A stretch of DNA of 64,000 nt from Bacteroidota bacterium (GTDB taxonomy: Bacteria; Bacteroidota; Ignavibacteria; Ignavibacteriales; Melioribacteraceae): positions 5,344 to 69,343 of the forward strand of contig JAMCSN010000317.1 in the NCBI GenBank assembly GCA_023381535.1. Reading direction: 5' to 3'. A model generated the notes under the pieces. It was not told where the DNA came from. It worked only from the letters and a program-made list of their open reading frames with translations, and did not search any database. Made by a program: the position numbers and the translations under genes. This document shows, piece by piece, positions 51,791 to 61,992 of the stretch. Within the stretch, counting starts at the first letter, position 1, and each line of letters begins with the position of its first letter.

Positions 51791-53368
51791 TTATTCGATT
51801 ACAAACTTGTTGATGCCTTTTTCAATCTTGACGATCTGTGTTTTCTTCGTCCAATTAATAATGCGAAGAGTATATGGCATGTTTGTTTCAACTGTTAATG
51901 TGCATGACTTGTTGACCGCTTCTCTCTTCTGAGCAATTAGCGTGGTTGTTATCTTGCCGAACTTCAGATTTTTTATACCATGCTTGTCGATGCGATTCAG
52001 ATACCAAACGATTTCATTTTTCGACGCGTCGGCATGTATGCCGATAACATTTTCTATCAGAAGCACAATTGGTCCGCATCCGCTCCAACCGACAAAATCC
52101 ATCTGTGCGGGCAGTCCCGGCATTAAAAATTCCGGCGAATAATTTTCCCAGATGGTGCCGGTCCTTTTATAAACTTCATACATCGCTTCCAGATATTTTT
52201 GAGATGCATAAGTAGCAAACTCTCTAAACGCGTGCGCATTATCATAATCATCGTCAAACGAGAAGCGGTTTAATCCTTTGATCACCATTAGATTTGTCGG
52301 CGCCCAAACACCTCCAAGCCAGTAACCGCCTTGCGGCGCGTAATCTTTATGATCTGCAGACAGGGACGGGAATGGAATGACACGCCAGAAACTTTTGGGG
52401 TCTTTCAGGTTAGCAAGAAGCTTTTCTGCTTTGTGCTTGTCGCACAATCCGGCAAGCATCGGCCAGAAGCTGGCAATAGTTTTAGCTTTTACTTGATTGC
52501 CTTCGTCTTCCAAATCGTAATACATACCGTCCGCTTCGTTCCACATTAGCGCGTTTATTCTTTCACCAATATCATCTGCTTTGGATTTATAACGATCTGC
52601 TTTTTCTTTATCACCCAACTCACTAGAAATAAATGCAAGTCCATCGTAAAACATTTTCATTTGAGACGACATGCATACCCAAGCCGAGCCGCTGCGTGGT
52701 GAATTATCCATACCTGAACCAAGACCGGTTTGCCAGTACAAATTGTGTTTCGTGTTTTCTTTTTTCCGGTACTTCTCAAGCCACTCGGCATATTTTTCCA
52801 ACGCCGGAAGGATAGAAGCAAACCGGGATTTGTCACCGGTTAATTTGTACGACTCTATTTCCGCCCAAGTAAACAACGGCGGATTAATTGTATTCTGTCT
52901 TCCCTCGTAAACAAAATCTTGTCCGTCCGCTTCTTGAATCTCTCTGCAGATGTAACCGTTCTCGTATTGCCGCGAATAAAAGTTATCAAGTGATTGTATT
53001 GCCGGAAAAATGCTGTGACCGTACCGGGCAAACATTATCATAAAAATTGTATCCCACTGAAACACGGAAGGAGAAAATGCTTCGTCAATATAATTAGATA
53101 CAAACGGCGATCCTTTCGGCGGCTTCTTGAAATGTTTGAACGCCAGTTCCCAAGCTTTCCAATAAAGTTTTACCAACTCGTTGTTGTCTTCAAGAATTGG
53201 TTGAGGAAGTTTGGATTTGTTTTTTTCAAATGTCGGAAGTGCCGCTTCGGTGTATACTTTTTTTGAAAAGTATAATCCGCGTTTACCGGAATCTTCGTAT
53301 TGCGCTCTGACTACAACGGCAAAGAAAATCAGCAGCAGTAAAATTTTCGTTATTAGATTGTGTCTCAT
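51791..53368 (-). CDS. Secreted MGH1-like / GH63-type glycoside hydrolase
   Basis: A 525-residue protein with a signal peptide (ending V-V-V-R-A-Q) and an (alpha/alpha)6 barrel of the GH63 / mannosylglycerate-hydrolase-like group. Family segments are Q-W-D-T-I-F, G-S-G-M-D-N-S-P-R (expected acid Asp), G-G-Y-W-L-G-G-V-W-A-P-T-N and W-E-N-Y-S-P-E (expected base). Substrates of this group include alpha-glucosides such as glucosylglycerate, so a role within a beta-glucan operon is unclear. The start overlaps the GH5 stop (ATGA). Confidence 0.82.
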   Translation of the reverse strand: MRHNLITKILLLLIFFAVVVRAQYEDSGKRGLYFSKKVYTEAALPTFEKNKSKLPQPILEDNNELVKLYWKAWELAFKHFKKPPKGSPFVSNYIDEAFSPSVFQWDTIFMIMFARYGHSIFPAIQSLDNFYSRQYENGYICREIQEADGQDFVYEGRQNTINPPLFTWAEIESYKLTGDKSRFASILPALEKYAEWLEKYRKKENTKHNLYWQTGLGSGMDNSPRSGSAWVCMSSQMKMFYDGLAFISSELGDKEKADRYKSKADDIGERINALMWNEADGMYYDLEDEGNQVKAKTIASFWPMLAGLCDKHKAEKLLANLKDPKSFWRVIPFPSLSADHKDYAPQGGYWLGGVWAPTNLMVIKGLNRFSFDDDYDNAHAFREFATYASQKYLEAMYEVYKRTGTIWENYSPEFLMPGLPAQMDFVGWSGCGPIVLLIENVIGIHADASKNEIVWYLNRIDKHGIKNLKFGKITTTLIAQKREAVNKSCTLTVETNMPYTLRIINWTKKTQIVKIEKGINKFVIE

Positions 53369-54582
53369 TTCAACCCCAATGCGTTTAGGTAACCCGAGTT
53401 AATAGTGCAGTTTTTGAATTTTACGTTCTCAAGTAAATCGGAAAAAGCTTTTTTCACTATTTCCGGTGTTGGTTTGGATTTTCTGATTTCTTCAAAATTT
53501 TTACGCGGTCCCTCGGCAAACTTTATTATTTCATCCCACTCTTTTGTTTTCGGAAACGAAACCATTCCGCGAGTGGAATCCATTTTTTTATAAGGCCAGA
53601 AACACCAGCCGATATTATTTTTTTCCAAAAGTATCCGAAACGAATTTATCCACTCGTCCTCATTTTCACCGGATTCACCCAGCCACAGCGGGACATTGTA
53701 TTTGTTGGCGTAATCAATGTACTCTTGAATTTCTTTTTGTTCAGGCGGCATCCAGTACTTATGAAAAGTGTAAACCATATTTTTATCAAACGGCGGACCG
53801 AACACTTTGAAGTTAGTATCCCACTGAGCGCCGCCGAGAAAGATTATATGGTTTTTATCAATGTTCCGAATTGCCGCTACAATTTCTTTGTATAAAGGTT
53901 CGAGAAGTTTGTTCAGCGATTCTTTGTTCTCATAAAAATGCGGGATCGGTTCGTTCAATAAATCATATCCGATAACAATGCTTTCGTCCTTGTACCTCTC
54001 GGCAATTTTTTCCCACAGTGCAATGGTTGTTTTCTGAGCTTCATCACTTTCAAATAAGAAAGGATAACTCCAGCTGTCGTCTATATTGTCTCCGGTTTGT
54101 CCGCCAGGTGCGGCATGCAAATCAAGCACAACGTATAAATTTTCTTCACGGCACCATTTTATTATGTCGTCGAGTCGTTTAAATCCCTCTTCCAAAAATA
54201 TTTCGGGATGATCTTCTACCAAAAAAAATTTGAAATTGAACGGAACACGAATGTGATTCAAACCGGCGCTTTTAATGAAATGAATATCTTTCTTAGTGAT
54301 ATAGTTGTCACGGAATGAGTTCCAAAATTTCCTTGCGTCATCGGCGCCAATCAATTCCTTCACTACATCATCAATTAATCGGAACGAATTGACATCTTTG
54401 AAGTGAAACATGTAGCCTTCGGGATTCAGCCAATTCCCGATATTGATTCCCCTGAGCAGTAAAACTTTTCCGTTGGCATCTACAATATTTTTTCCGCCAC
54501 AGCGTACAAAATCTTTATTCTGCGCTCCGACAATAGCGAATAACGCTAACAATAAAAAAATTACGTTACGAAAAACTTTCAT
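53365..54582 (-). CDS. Secreted GH5-family glucanase
   Basis: About 405 residues from the ATG at 54582, which has GGAGG upstream; a TTG at 54594 lies inside that site and is less likely. Signal peptide (ending A-I-V-G-A-Q), then a GH5 barrel starting R-G-I-N-I-G-N-W-L-N, with acid/base Glu211 (L-L-N-E-P-I-P) and nucleophile Glu303 (L-G-E-S-G-E). The N-terminus resembles the exo-1,3-beta-glucanase-like and cellulase-like GH5 groups. It probably cuts beta-1,3 or beta-1,4 glucan fragments in the periplasm. It is coupled to the downstream MGH1-like gene. Confidence 0.9.
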   Translation of the reverse strand: MKVFRNVIFLLLALFAIVGAQNKDFVRCGGKNIVDANGKVLLLRGINIGNWLNPEGYMFHFKDVNSFRLIDDVVKELIGADDARKFWNSFRDNYITKKDIHFIKSAGLNHIRVPFNFKFFLVEDHPEIFLEEGFKRLDDIIKWCREENLYVVLDLHAAPGGQTGDNIDDSWSYPFLFESDEAQKTTIALWEKIAERYKDESIVIGYDLLNEPIPHFYENKESLNKLLEPLYKEIVAAIRNIDKNHIIFLGGAQWDTNFKVFGPPFDKNMVYTFHKYWMPPEQKEIQEYIDYANKYNVPLWLGESGENEDEWINSFRILLEKNNIGWCFWPYKKMDSTRGMVSFPKTKEWDEIIKFAEGPRKNFEEIRKSKPTPEIVKKAFSDLLENVKFKNCTINSGYLNALGLK

Positions 54583-54651
54583 CTTTGCCTCCAAAGTTTA
54601 AGTGCAGGCATTCTTGCCGGCTCTGTTAAACGCAAAATGAAATTTTTAGTT

Positions 54652-56472
54652 CTAGTAACTCAGTCCAAATCCGTACGGAAATAGAGGGTCGTACTTAGCA
54701 TCGCCGACATTGATAGGAACTTGATCCATACTTTTGGGCCACGAATGAGAAAGTTTTCCAGTTGGTTTGTAATTGCCAAAGAGAACGTCTGCTACGCCCT
54801 GTCCTTCGGTACCCGGCAGCCATGCCGCAACAAAAGCTTTGCTCTCATTCAACGCCGGTTCAATCAACATCGGTCTGCCGGAAACAAGAAGCGTTACGAT
54901 CGGAACACCCGATGCTTTTACTTTTGCAATAGCATCTAGATCTTCCTTATCCAAACTCAAATCATCTTTGTCGCCGAACATTTCAGCGTATGGTTTTTCA
55001 CCGATTACAAGAACACAAACGTCTGCGCCATCGGCTCCATTGCCGTCAAGCGAGTAAGTAACTTTTGTATCCTTCGAAACCGTATTTTTGATTGCCTGCA
55101 GAATTGTTGTGCCGCCGGAAATTACATTTCCGCTTTTACCTTGCCAAATAATTGTCCAGCCGCCGCATTGATTTCCAATGTCGTCAGCACTTTTACCGGC
55201 AACGTGAATGTGTTTTATTTTTTTCGAAAGAGGCAGCAGCTTGCCGTCATTCTTTAATAATACTAACGATTGACGCACGGCATCGCGCGCAACTTTACGA
55301 TGTTCGGCAGAGCCAACCTTAGCGGTCAATGTTCTGTCGGTCAAAGGATGTTCGAACAAGCCGAGTTCATATTTTACTTTTAAAATTCTGCTAACGGCAT
55401 CATCGATCCGGCTCATCGGGACTTTGTTTTCGTTCACTAATTCTTTCAGCGCATTTATAAAGTCGACATAATTGTTTTTCTGACCCGGCGCGTTCGGAAG
55501 CATAATCATATCCAGACCGGCATTGATAGATTGTTCAACATCTTTTTTGTAATCGTCACCGAGTTGATTGATGGCGGCCCAATCCGAAACGAGAAAGCCT
55601 TTGAAACCTAATTCACCTTTCAAAACATCTGTGAGAAGATACTTGTTGCCGTGCATTTTCACTCCGTTCCAGCTGCTGTAAGAAACCATAATCGATTTTG
55701 CGCCGGCTTTGATTGCGTCCACGTAACCCGCCATGTGAATTTTTCTCAGCGTCTGTTCATCACACTCGGTGTTACCCTGGTCTTTTCCGTTTGTAGTTCC
55801 GCCGTCGCCCAAATAATGTTTCGCGCAAGCGAGAATAGAAGTTTTGCCGTCAAGATTTTTTTCCTGCAATCCACGGATGTAAGCGGCGCCGAGACGTCCA
55901 ACCAACTTCGGATCTTCGCCGTAACTTTCGTATGTGCGTCCCCACCTAATATTTCTTGAGACTGCGATGCACGGCGCGAAGTCCCAATCAATTCCGGTTC
56001 CGGCAATTTCTTCTGCTGTTACTCTTCCGACTTTTTCGACAAGTTTAGAATTATGGGTTGCGCCTAAACCGATGTTGTGCGGAAAAATAACAGCTCCGTC
56101 AACATTGTTGTGTCCGTGAACGGCATCAATTCCAAATACCATCGGGACACCTAAGCGAGTCTTTAAAGAAATATTTTGGTACTCATCATAAATATCCGCC
56201 CAAGTTTTCGGTGATAAATCCGGCGGTTCGGAATTGCCGCCCCATAAAATTGAGCCGAGCGAATACTTTGCAATGTCGCCGGTGTTTTGTTTAATCGCAT
56301 CGTAATCAACTTGTGTCATCTGCCCGATTTTCTCATCGAGCGTCATCTTTGCTAAAAGCGCTTCAACTTTTTTATCAATCGTTTTTTCTTTTTTGTTCTC
56401 CGAATTCCTCACTACAAATCCAAAGAAAGAAATAACAGAAAATGAAATTAGAAGGAGAGAATATTTTTTCAT
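54652..56472 (-). CDS. GH3 exo-beta-glucosidase, short form
   Basis: A 606-residue GH3 enzyme similar to plant-type exo-1,3/1,4-beta-glucanases: [20 protein letters not shown] and nucleophile Asp297 (L-V-S-D-W-A-A). It ends right after the C-domain (F-P-Y-G-F-G-L-S-Y) with no fibronectin-III domain. The N-terminal 22 residues form one hydrophobic helix without a clear cleavage site, so it may stay anchored. It lies between the ROK kinase and GH5 genes. Confidence 0.92.
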   Translation of the reverse strand: MKKYSLLLISFSVISFFGFVVRNSENKKEKTIDKKVEALLAKMTLDEKIGQMTQVDYDAIKQNTGDIAKYSLGSILWGGNSEPPDLSPKTWADIYDEYQNISLKTRLGVPMVFGIDAVHGHNNVDGAVIFPHNIGLGATHNSKLVEKVGRVTAEEIAGTGIDWDFAPCIAVSRNIRWGRTYESYGEDPKLVGRLGAAYIRGLQEKNLDGKTSILACAKHYLGDGGTTNGKDQGNTECDEQTLRKIHMAGYVDAIKAGAKSIMVSYSSWNGVKMHGNKYLLTDVLKGELGFKGFLVSDWAAINQLGDDYKKDVEQSINAGLDMIMLPNAPGQKNNYVDFINALKELVNENKVPMSRIDDAVSRILKVKYELGLFEHPLTDRTLTAKVGSAEHRKVARDAVRQSLVLLKNDGKLLPLSKKIKHIHVAGKSADDIGNQCGGWTIIWQGKSGNVISGGTTILQAIKNTVSKDTKVTYSLDGNGADGADVCVLVIGEKPYAEMFGDKDDLSLDKEDLDAIAKVKASGVPIVTLLVSGRPMLIEPALNESKAFVAAWLPGTEGQGVADVLFGNYKPTGKLSHSWPKSMDQVPINVGDAKYDPLFPYGFGLSY

Positions 56473-56554
56473 CTAGTCCTCAGTATTTATTGCACAAAAA
56501 CTTGTTCAGAATCATTTGTAAGAATCACAGACCTAAAATGAAGCGAAAGAAAAT

Positions 56555-57523
56555 CTATTTCGATTTTTTCAGTTCATTCCAAATCAAAGCCGCGGCGCCA
56601 AGAACTGCGGCGTTTCCGCCAGGTAATGCCGAGGGAATCAACTTCACTTTGTTTTTGAAAATGTTAAGCATGTACTCTTCCATGTAGCGTTTGGTCGGGA
56701 TAAAAATGAGATCGCCTGCCAGAGCAAGACCACCAAACAAAACGATTGCTTCAGGACTTAAGTGCGCGACCGCATCGGCAAGTTTGAGTCCCAGAATTTT
56801 TGCAGTGTAATCGAATGCTTCAAGCGCAAGTTTATCACAGGAAGCCGCTGCATCGGCAATATCTTTTGCGGTCAATTGATCAAAACTTATGTTTCTTAAC
56901 TTGCTCGGTGTATTTGTACTACATATCAATTCATAAACGGTGCGGCGGATTCCCGAAGCCGAGGCATAAGTTTCCAAACATCCTTTCCGCCCGCAGCCGC
57001 ATTCCCGACCATTAGGATCAACAATAGTGTGACCAACTTCTCCGGCAAATCCATCTGCGCCGTAAACTAATTCTCCGTTAACAACGATGCCGCTTCCAAG
57101 TCCGGTGCCGAGAGTGATCACTATAAAATCTTTCATTCCTTTTGCAGCGCCGAAAATCATTTCACCTATTGCAGCGGCGTTAGCATCGTTTGTAATTGCA
57201 GAGGGTAACGGAGAATATTTTTTCACAATATCAAGAACATTCACGAAACCCCAATTCAAATTTGGCGGAAGTTCGACAGTTCCTTTGTAATAATTTGCAT
57301 TAGGTGCACCAATGCCGATACCGACTATTTCATATTCCTTTTCCATTCTTCGGGAAATCATATTAAGTTCTGCGAACAATCTTTCGAACAATTGATTGGC
57401 GTTCTGTTCCGAGTTAGTTTGAATTGATGATTCCGCAACAATCTTTCCGTTTGAATCAACAAATCCAAATGCAGTGTTAGTACCGCCTACATCAATTCCG
57501 ACAACGATTTGTATCTTACTCAT
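56555..57523 (-). CDS. ROK-family sugar kinase (glucokinase-like)
   Basis: A 322-residue cytoplasmic kinase: ATP site G-I-D-V-G-G-T-N-T near the N-terminus, G-L-G-S-G-I, the catalytic N-D-A-N-A-A segment, E-V-G-H-T, and the zinc-binding C-G-C-G-R-K-G-C-L-E-T-Y of ROK proteins. It has no DNA-binding domain, so it is a kinase, not a repressor. Next to a sugar permease and glucosidases, it most likely phosphorylates glucose. Confidence 0.92.
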   Translation of the reverse strand: MSKIQIVVGIDVGGTNTAFGFVDSNGKIVAESSIQTNSEQNANQLFERLFAELNMISRRMEKEYEIVGIGIGAPNANYYKGTVELPPNLNWGFVNVLDIVKKYSPLPSAITNDANAAAIGEMIFGAAKGMKDFIVITLGTGLGSGIVVNGELVYGADGFAGEVGHTIVDPNGRECGCGRKGCLETYASASGIRRTVYELICSTNTPSKLRNISFDQLTAKDIADAAASCDKLALEAFDYTAKILGLKLADAVAHLSPEAIVLFGGLALAGDLIFIPTKRYMEEYMLNIFKNKVKLIPSALPGGNAAVLGAAALIWNELKKSK

Positions 57524-57525
57524 TA

Positions 57526-58842
57526 TTATGCTTTCTGCAATTTGTAAGTCGGTTTATGTCCTTTCAATCCGTAGTACGCGATGTAGATGTAACAAAGAAC
57601 CGGAATAAAGAACGCATGATGAATTCCAATGTTGTCTGCAAAGAAACCTTGGATGACCGGAAGTATTGCGCCGCCAACAATTGCCGTGCACAAAATTCCC
57701 GAACCTTGACCGGTATGTTTTCCAAGACCATCAATTGCCAAAGTGAAAATGGTTGGGAACATAATTGAATTAAATAATCCGACAGCAAGAATTACCCACA
57801 TTGCAACATAACCGAAAGTCAACATTGAAGTAATGACGAGCGCGCCAGCAACAACCGCATTGAACGCGAGAACACTCGCCGGTTTTATTTTTCTTTGGAC
57901 TGCAGAGCCGAGAAATCTTCCGACCATTGCGCCACCCCAATAAAACGAAACAAATTTACCGGCGTCAGCTTCTTTCAATCCGGCAATAAACGGTTGACCG
58001 ATATAGTTAACAAGAAAACTTCCGATGGAAACTTCGCCGCCGACATAAACAAAAATCGCAACTGCGCCGAGTACCAAGTGCTTATATCCCCATGCACTTT
58101 TGTGAACATGATCAAAATTATTTCCTTCATCGCCGTTTGCCGCGTCAGCTGCTTCAATCTTAGGAAGTTTAATAATTGCGAAGATTGCCGCTATAACAAA
58201 CAAAGCTGCCGCCAATCCTAAGTAAGGAACCTGCACCGCGCTTGCTTCGGCTAATTTGTATGCAGTTACATCTTCCGTCTTCATTAATTTTAGTTGATCA
58301 ACTGTTTTTACAGCCAACGACAGAATAATCAATGAACCGAAATACGGCGCGATGGTTGTGCCGAGCGAATTAAATGCCTGTGTTAAATTCAATCTGCTTG
58401 AAGCGGTGCTGGGTTTACCAAGAATTGCTACGTATGGATTTGCCGCAACTTGAAGAAGAGTTATTCCGGAAGCTAGAACGAACAGCGCAATTAGAAACAT
58501 TACATAAGATTGGTAGCCGGCAGCCGGATAAAATAACAAGCATCCAATTCCGGCGGTGATTAGTCCAATCACAATTCCGGTTTTGTATCCAACCTTTTCT
58601 ACCAAGATTCCTGAAGGCAGCGATACAACCGCATACGCGGTAAAGAAACTGAATTGTATCAGCATGACTTGAGTATAATTCAAAGTGAAAACAGCTTTGA
58701 GATGCGGAATAAGAATATCGTTAAGACATGTTATAAAACCCCACATGAAAAATAGCGTGGTCAAAACGGTGAGAGCAAAAGAATAATTATTCTGCCCGTT
58801 TGAAGTTTTGGTGTTCGATAGAATCGGTCCGGATGAAGCCAT
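57526..58842 (-). CDS. MFS sugar transporter, FucP/GluP type
   Basis: A 438-residue permease with twelve predicted helices of the fucose/glucose-galactose-H+ symporter group: [12 protein letters not shown] near the start and A-N-P-Y-V-A in helix 4-5. It probably imports glucose released by the periplasmic hydrolases of this operon. The ATG is preceded by AAGGAG. The ROK kinase follows within 2 bases. Confidence 0.92.
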   Translation of the reverse strand: MASSGPILSNTKTSNGQNNYSFALTVLTTLFFMWGFITCLNDILIPHLKAVFTLNYTQVMLIQFSFFTAYAVVSLPSGILVEKVGYKTGIVIGLITAGIGCLLFYPAAGYQSYVMFLIALFVLASGITLLQVAANPYVAILGKPSTASSRLNLTQAFNSLGTTIAPYFGSLIILSLAVKTVDQLKLMKTEDVTAYKLAEASAVQVPYLGLAAALFVIAAIFAIIKLPKIEAADAANGDEGNNFDHVHKSAWGYKHLVLGAVAIFVYVGGEVSIGSFLVNYIGQPFIAGLKEADAGKFVSFYWGGAMVGRFLGSAVQRKIKPASVLAFNAVVAGALVITSMLTFGYVAMWVILAVGLFNSIMFPTIFTLAIDGLGKHTGQGSGILCTAIVGGAILPVIQGFFADNIGIHHAFFIPVLCYIYIAYYGLKGHKPTYKLQKA

Positions 58843-58893
58843 TTATTTTTTCTCCTTTTGAATTTTCACGTCAGCTTCTTTGCTGTCTAATTT

Positions 58894-60702
58894 TCATTTT
58901 AAGAGTAACATTTTTTTTGTGTCAACAAAATCTTCTGTCCTAAGAGTATAGAAATAAACTCCACTAGCTAATTGCGAATTCAGAATTGAAAATTGAGAAT
59001 TATGTATTCCAGCATTTTCGTATTCATCAACTATAGTTGCAAGTTCTCTGCCTAGAGAATCATAAACTTTTAGGCTTACATTTCCGGCGGCAGCTAGTTT
59101 ATAACCGATAACCGTTGTTGGATTAAATGGATTCGGATAGTTCTGTTCAAGTTTGAAATCGGTTGGCAGCAACATTCCTTCTTTTACGTCCGTTGAAATT
59201 TGTTCGACAACAATTCCGTTCAATATTGGCTCGCCAATTTGTGACGCAAAATGAAGATCTATCAATCCGTCGCTAACGTTTACGTTATCAATTGTTTTTA
59301 CGAGCGCGGTTTTCTTACCGGCTTCCTTATAAATATCAAGATCGCTTATTGATTTCTGTCCCTGCGCATATACATCAAAAACTCTGGCGCCGATTGAAGA
59401 AAAATAATTTTCGGCAAACATTAGTTTAACTCTATACATGCCGTCGGGCACACGAATTAAATATTTTGCCAAGCCGTGTCGTTCAGTTAAATAAATTTGA
59501 CCTTCGCCAGTGTTGCCGATTGATCCTGTATATGTTGTTGTATCTCCGTCCATGAATCCGTAATTGTTTACGTACGTCCATTCTTTGTCGCTTATGTAAT
59601 CAAACGGGCTATGATTATTTCCGACATCAATTTTCAACGGAAAAATTAATTGCGGAATTACCGTTATTGCTCTCGAAACCATTCCCATTGCATTGGGGGG
59701 CGAAGCAACATCTTTAATTCCACCCAAAATAATCAAATTGTGAGAAATGTTTGGATCAAAATCCGAAACGGACAATTCAACAGTACGGTTGTCGTTCAAC
59801 AACTTAGCGCTGATTATCGTTTCACCATTTATATTATAATTAGGTTTCGTTTCCGCGCCGGCTTTATCGATATCTTCTGAGAATACCGCTTCTACTTTAG
59901 CGTTGTTAACCGTGGCAACATCTACAAGCGATGGGTTTATTTTATCAACATAACCTAAATTATATCTGTCGGTAAGACACAGCACAAGATTACCATTATT
60001 AAAAACAGCATTATCATAAACGAAATCGCATCCATTAGAATCCCACGTATGCGAAGCTTTATCCCACCTGTTGGTATCCCAAGAATTAAAATCGTCGCGC
60101 CAATCAAAAGTAAAATTATTTGCTGTCCCGTAGTTGCCGGTACCGGGAGTGTATTTATAATAAGCTACCCAATCGTAAAACGAAAATGCCGGCAAACGAG
60201 AATCGTTCCAGACACCCGCCCAATTTGGATACAATGGATTCCAAACGTTCATCATCAGTTTTTGAGAATGAACCAAGGTTTTAATGTGTGCGCCGGTTTG
60301 TCTGTAAACTTCCTCACCGTCTATGAACCAAGCAACATAATCCGGCGTCCATTCAAAAGCGTATATATGGAAATCTACCGCAGGATTGAAATTAACATAT
60401 TGATACCTGACATGATTTGCTTGTCCTGGTGTGATAGTGTTGAACTGTATATCGTTTTTGTAACGGCCAAGGATTTCAATATCTATTTCATTCCAGTCGC
60501 TTGTGCCCTTTGCGCTATCATTATAAGTAAAGAGCGAAGCGAGAGCCCCTTCTTTGCCGGCAGTTTTTATACTCGCTTCAAACCTTCCGTAAAGAAACGA
60601 AGCCTTGGTTCTATATTCTGCCCCTTTGTATTTCTTGTCGGCAAAAAGTAGCCCGCAGGCAAGAGTAAGCATGAAGAAAGTAAATAGTATTCTTTTTATC
60701 AT
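58894..60702 (-). CDS. Circularly permuted GH16 lichenase with malectin-like and T9SS domains
   Basis: A 602-residue secreted protein. The GH16 domain (about 24-250) has the intact E-x-D-x-E motif (Glu72, Asp74, Glu76 in W-N-E-I-D-I-E-I-L-G). The strands that begin an ordinary lichenase (F-D-W-R-D-D-F ... N-G-N-L-V-L-C-L-T-D) lie at its end, about 197-245, after Y-K-Y-T-P-G-T-G. This is the natural permutation known from Fibrobacter succinogenes 1,3-1,4-beta-glucanase. Then come an Ig-like domain (about 255-350), a malectin-like domain (about 353-495) and a T9SS domain (Q-N-Y-P-N-P-F-N-P-T-T). It heads the second glucan operon. Confidence 0.9.
   Translation of the reverse strand: MIKRILFTFFMLTLACGLLFADKKYKGAEYRTKASFLYGRFEASIKTAGKEGALASLFTYNDSAKGTSDWNEIDIEILGRYKNDIQFNTITPGQANHVRYQYVNFNPAVDFHIYAFEWTPDYVAWFIDGEEVYRQTGAHIKTLVHSQKLMMNVWNPLYPNWAGVWNDSRLPAFSFYDWVAYYKYTPGTGNYGTANNFTFDWRDDFNSWDTNRWDKASHTWDSNGCDFVYDNAVFNNGNLVLCLTDRYNLGYVDKINPSLVDVATVNNAKVEAVFSEDIDKAGAETKPNYNINGETIISAKLLNDNRTVELSVSDFDPNISHNLIILGGIKDVASPPNAMGMVSRAITVIPQLIFPLKIDVGNNHSPFDYISDKEWTYVNNYGFMDGDTTTYTGSIGNTGEGQIYLTERHGLAKYLIRVPDGMYRVKLMFAENYFSSIGARVFDVYAQGQKSISDLDIYKEAGKKTALVKTIDNVNVSDGLIDLHFASQIGEPILNGIVVEQISTDVKEGMLLPTDFKLEQNYPNPFNPTTVIGYKLAAAGNVSLKVYDSLGRELATIVDEYENAGIHNSQFSILNSQLASGVYFYTLRTEDFVDTKKMLLLK
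58970..59004. repeat. Heptanucleotide tandem repeat in coding sequence
   Basis: Five consecutive 7-base units starting AATT (AATTGCG, AATTCAG, AATTGAA, AATTGAG, AATTATG) inside the T9SS domain of the lichenase gene encode N-S-Q-F-S-I-L-N-S-Q-L. The AATTGNN units match those at 14543-14607. Confidence 0.75.
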
Positions 60703-60881
60703 CTAAAATTTCCATTACTTCACGACCGTTAATAATTAGATCATTCACCATGTCCATCTTAAGCCAACCAAGCTATGCTATGATTTGAATTATGCAAAAG
60801 AGATCGGAACAGTGAAATTATTTTTTTAGAATGAATGATCAACATAACCAAGACAACAATTCATTTTTTGATTGGCAATGA

Positions 60882-60906
60882 ATTGGGTGGGTTATACTCA
60901 CCCAAT
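60882..60906. other. Hairpin downstream of the PorV-family gene
   Basis: Perfect 8-bp stem ATTGGGTG/CACCCAAT with a 9-base loop in the 250-base gap between the lichenase and PorV-family genes. It could end PorV-family transcription, but no T-run follows on the - strand. Confidence 0.4.
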
Positions 60907-60953
60907 CGTTCAGCACTATTATTTTCAGTGGAGGTACCAATGAAAACAATGCA

Positions 60954-61979
60954 TCAGAAAAGTACGCTGACTGAAAATTGCTGAGTGTTTTTCAATCTTC
61001 CGAAATCGCTGTATGAATAATCTATTTTGATTCCGACATTACCCATCAATAATTGTTTAACTCCAAAACCAAACGTGTAAGACTCCTCGGACTGCTTGAG
61101 GAATAAAGATTTGTATCCGCCTCTTACGGAAAACATATCGTTGAAAGTATATTCGAATCCGGCATTAACGCTCTCATAATCATTCGCAGGGTGTAATGCA
61201 TCAACCGCAACCAGAAGTCTATGCATTTCCGATTTCAACGGTTCGTATGACAATCCTACCCTGAAGTTAAGCGGCAACTCCCACTGATCCGTTGAGAGGT
61301 TAGCAGGAATCTGTCCGTTATTCCCAGTGCTGTTAGGATCTGGATCGTATAAAACAAGCGTTGAGGTTCCATCGAGCTTCATCTTCGTTCCGAAGTTGGC
61401 AATTGACATTGCAAGAATAATTCCGTCGAATGGAGTGCGGTAAATTACGCCCATATCAATAGCAACAGCGGTAGCGGAAGTTCTCCAGATTTGCTGCATC
61501 ACAAACTTTGGATTGAAACCGATTGCAAAATTATCAGTTAAATTAATTGCATAAGCAACCGAAAACATCGCATCTGTAACGCCAAAGGTTTCACCGGTTC
61601 CTTCAGGGTTATCGATTGTTCGAACCGGCATATCAGGAATGGCGGAAGAAAGAAAACTGACGCCGATTGCACCGTAACTGCCGAGATTATAAGACGCAGC
61701 CATATAATTGTAATTGATGTCTGCAATCCAATTTGTATGATCGAACATAACAGAACCACCCTCAATTCTTGCAATTCCAGCCGGGTTCCAGAAAATTGCA
61801 CTTGGATCATCGGCTACTGCAACAAAAGCACTTCCCATAGCAGTAGCTCTTGCACCTTGACTAATATTCAGAAATGGAGCTGCAGTGGTTCCTCTTTTGG
61901 AAACGTCCGAGACAAATGTTTGCGCGGAGATCGTTGCAACCGCCAACAGTAAAAACAAAATTATATTTACTTTTTTCAT
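60954..61979 (-). CDS. PorV/PorQ-family outer-membrane protein
   Basis: About 341 residues from the ATG at 61979, preceded by GGAG and starting the signal peptide M-K-K-V-N-I-I-L-F-L; the frame is open 69 bases further upstream into the preceding gene. The mature protein has the family start G-A-R-A-T-A-M-G-S-A-F-V-A-V-A-D-D-P-S-A-I-F-W-N-P-A-G and a barrel ending V-S-V-L-F. PorV works with PorU in T9SS at the outer membrane; Ignavibacteria encode several paralogues beside large T9SS cargo, so this may be a dedicated partner of the upstream gene. Confidence 0.88.
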   Translation of the reverse strand: MKKVNIILFLLLAVATISAQTFVSDVSKRGTTAAPFLNISQGARATAMGSAFVAVADDPSAIFWNPAGIARIEGGSVMFDHTNWIADINYNYMAASYNLGSYGAIGVSFLSSAIPDMPVRTIDNPEGTGETFGVTDAMFSVAYAINLTDNFAIGFNPKFVMQQIWRTSATAVAIDMGVIYRTPFDGIILAMSIANFGTKMKLDGTSTLVLYDPDPNSTGNNGQIPANLSTDQWELPLNFRVGLSYEPLKSEMHRLLVAVDALHPANDYESVNAGFEYTFNDMFSVRGGYKSLFLKQSEESYTFGFGVKQLLMGNVGIKIDYSYSDFGRLKNTQQFSVSVLF

Positions 61980-61992
61980 ATTCACTCCACTG

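Noticed and set aside
54652..56472. GH3 gene truncated at its 3' end
   Set aside because: Short GH3 enzymes of the exo-1,3/1,4 group naturally end near the F-G-L-S-Y segment; a clean stop and normal spacing to GH5 argue against breakage.
60940..60984. 14-codon open frame on the + strand with GGAGG upstream
   Set aside because: It overlaps the end of the convergent PorV-family gene, encodes no recognisable peptide, and its GGAGG is part of an imperfect inverted repeat.
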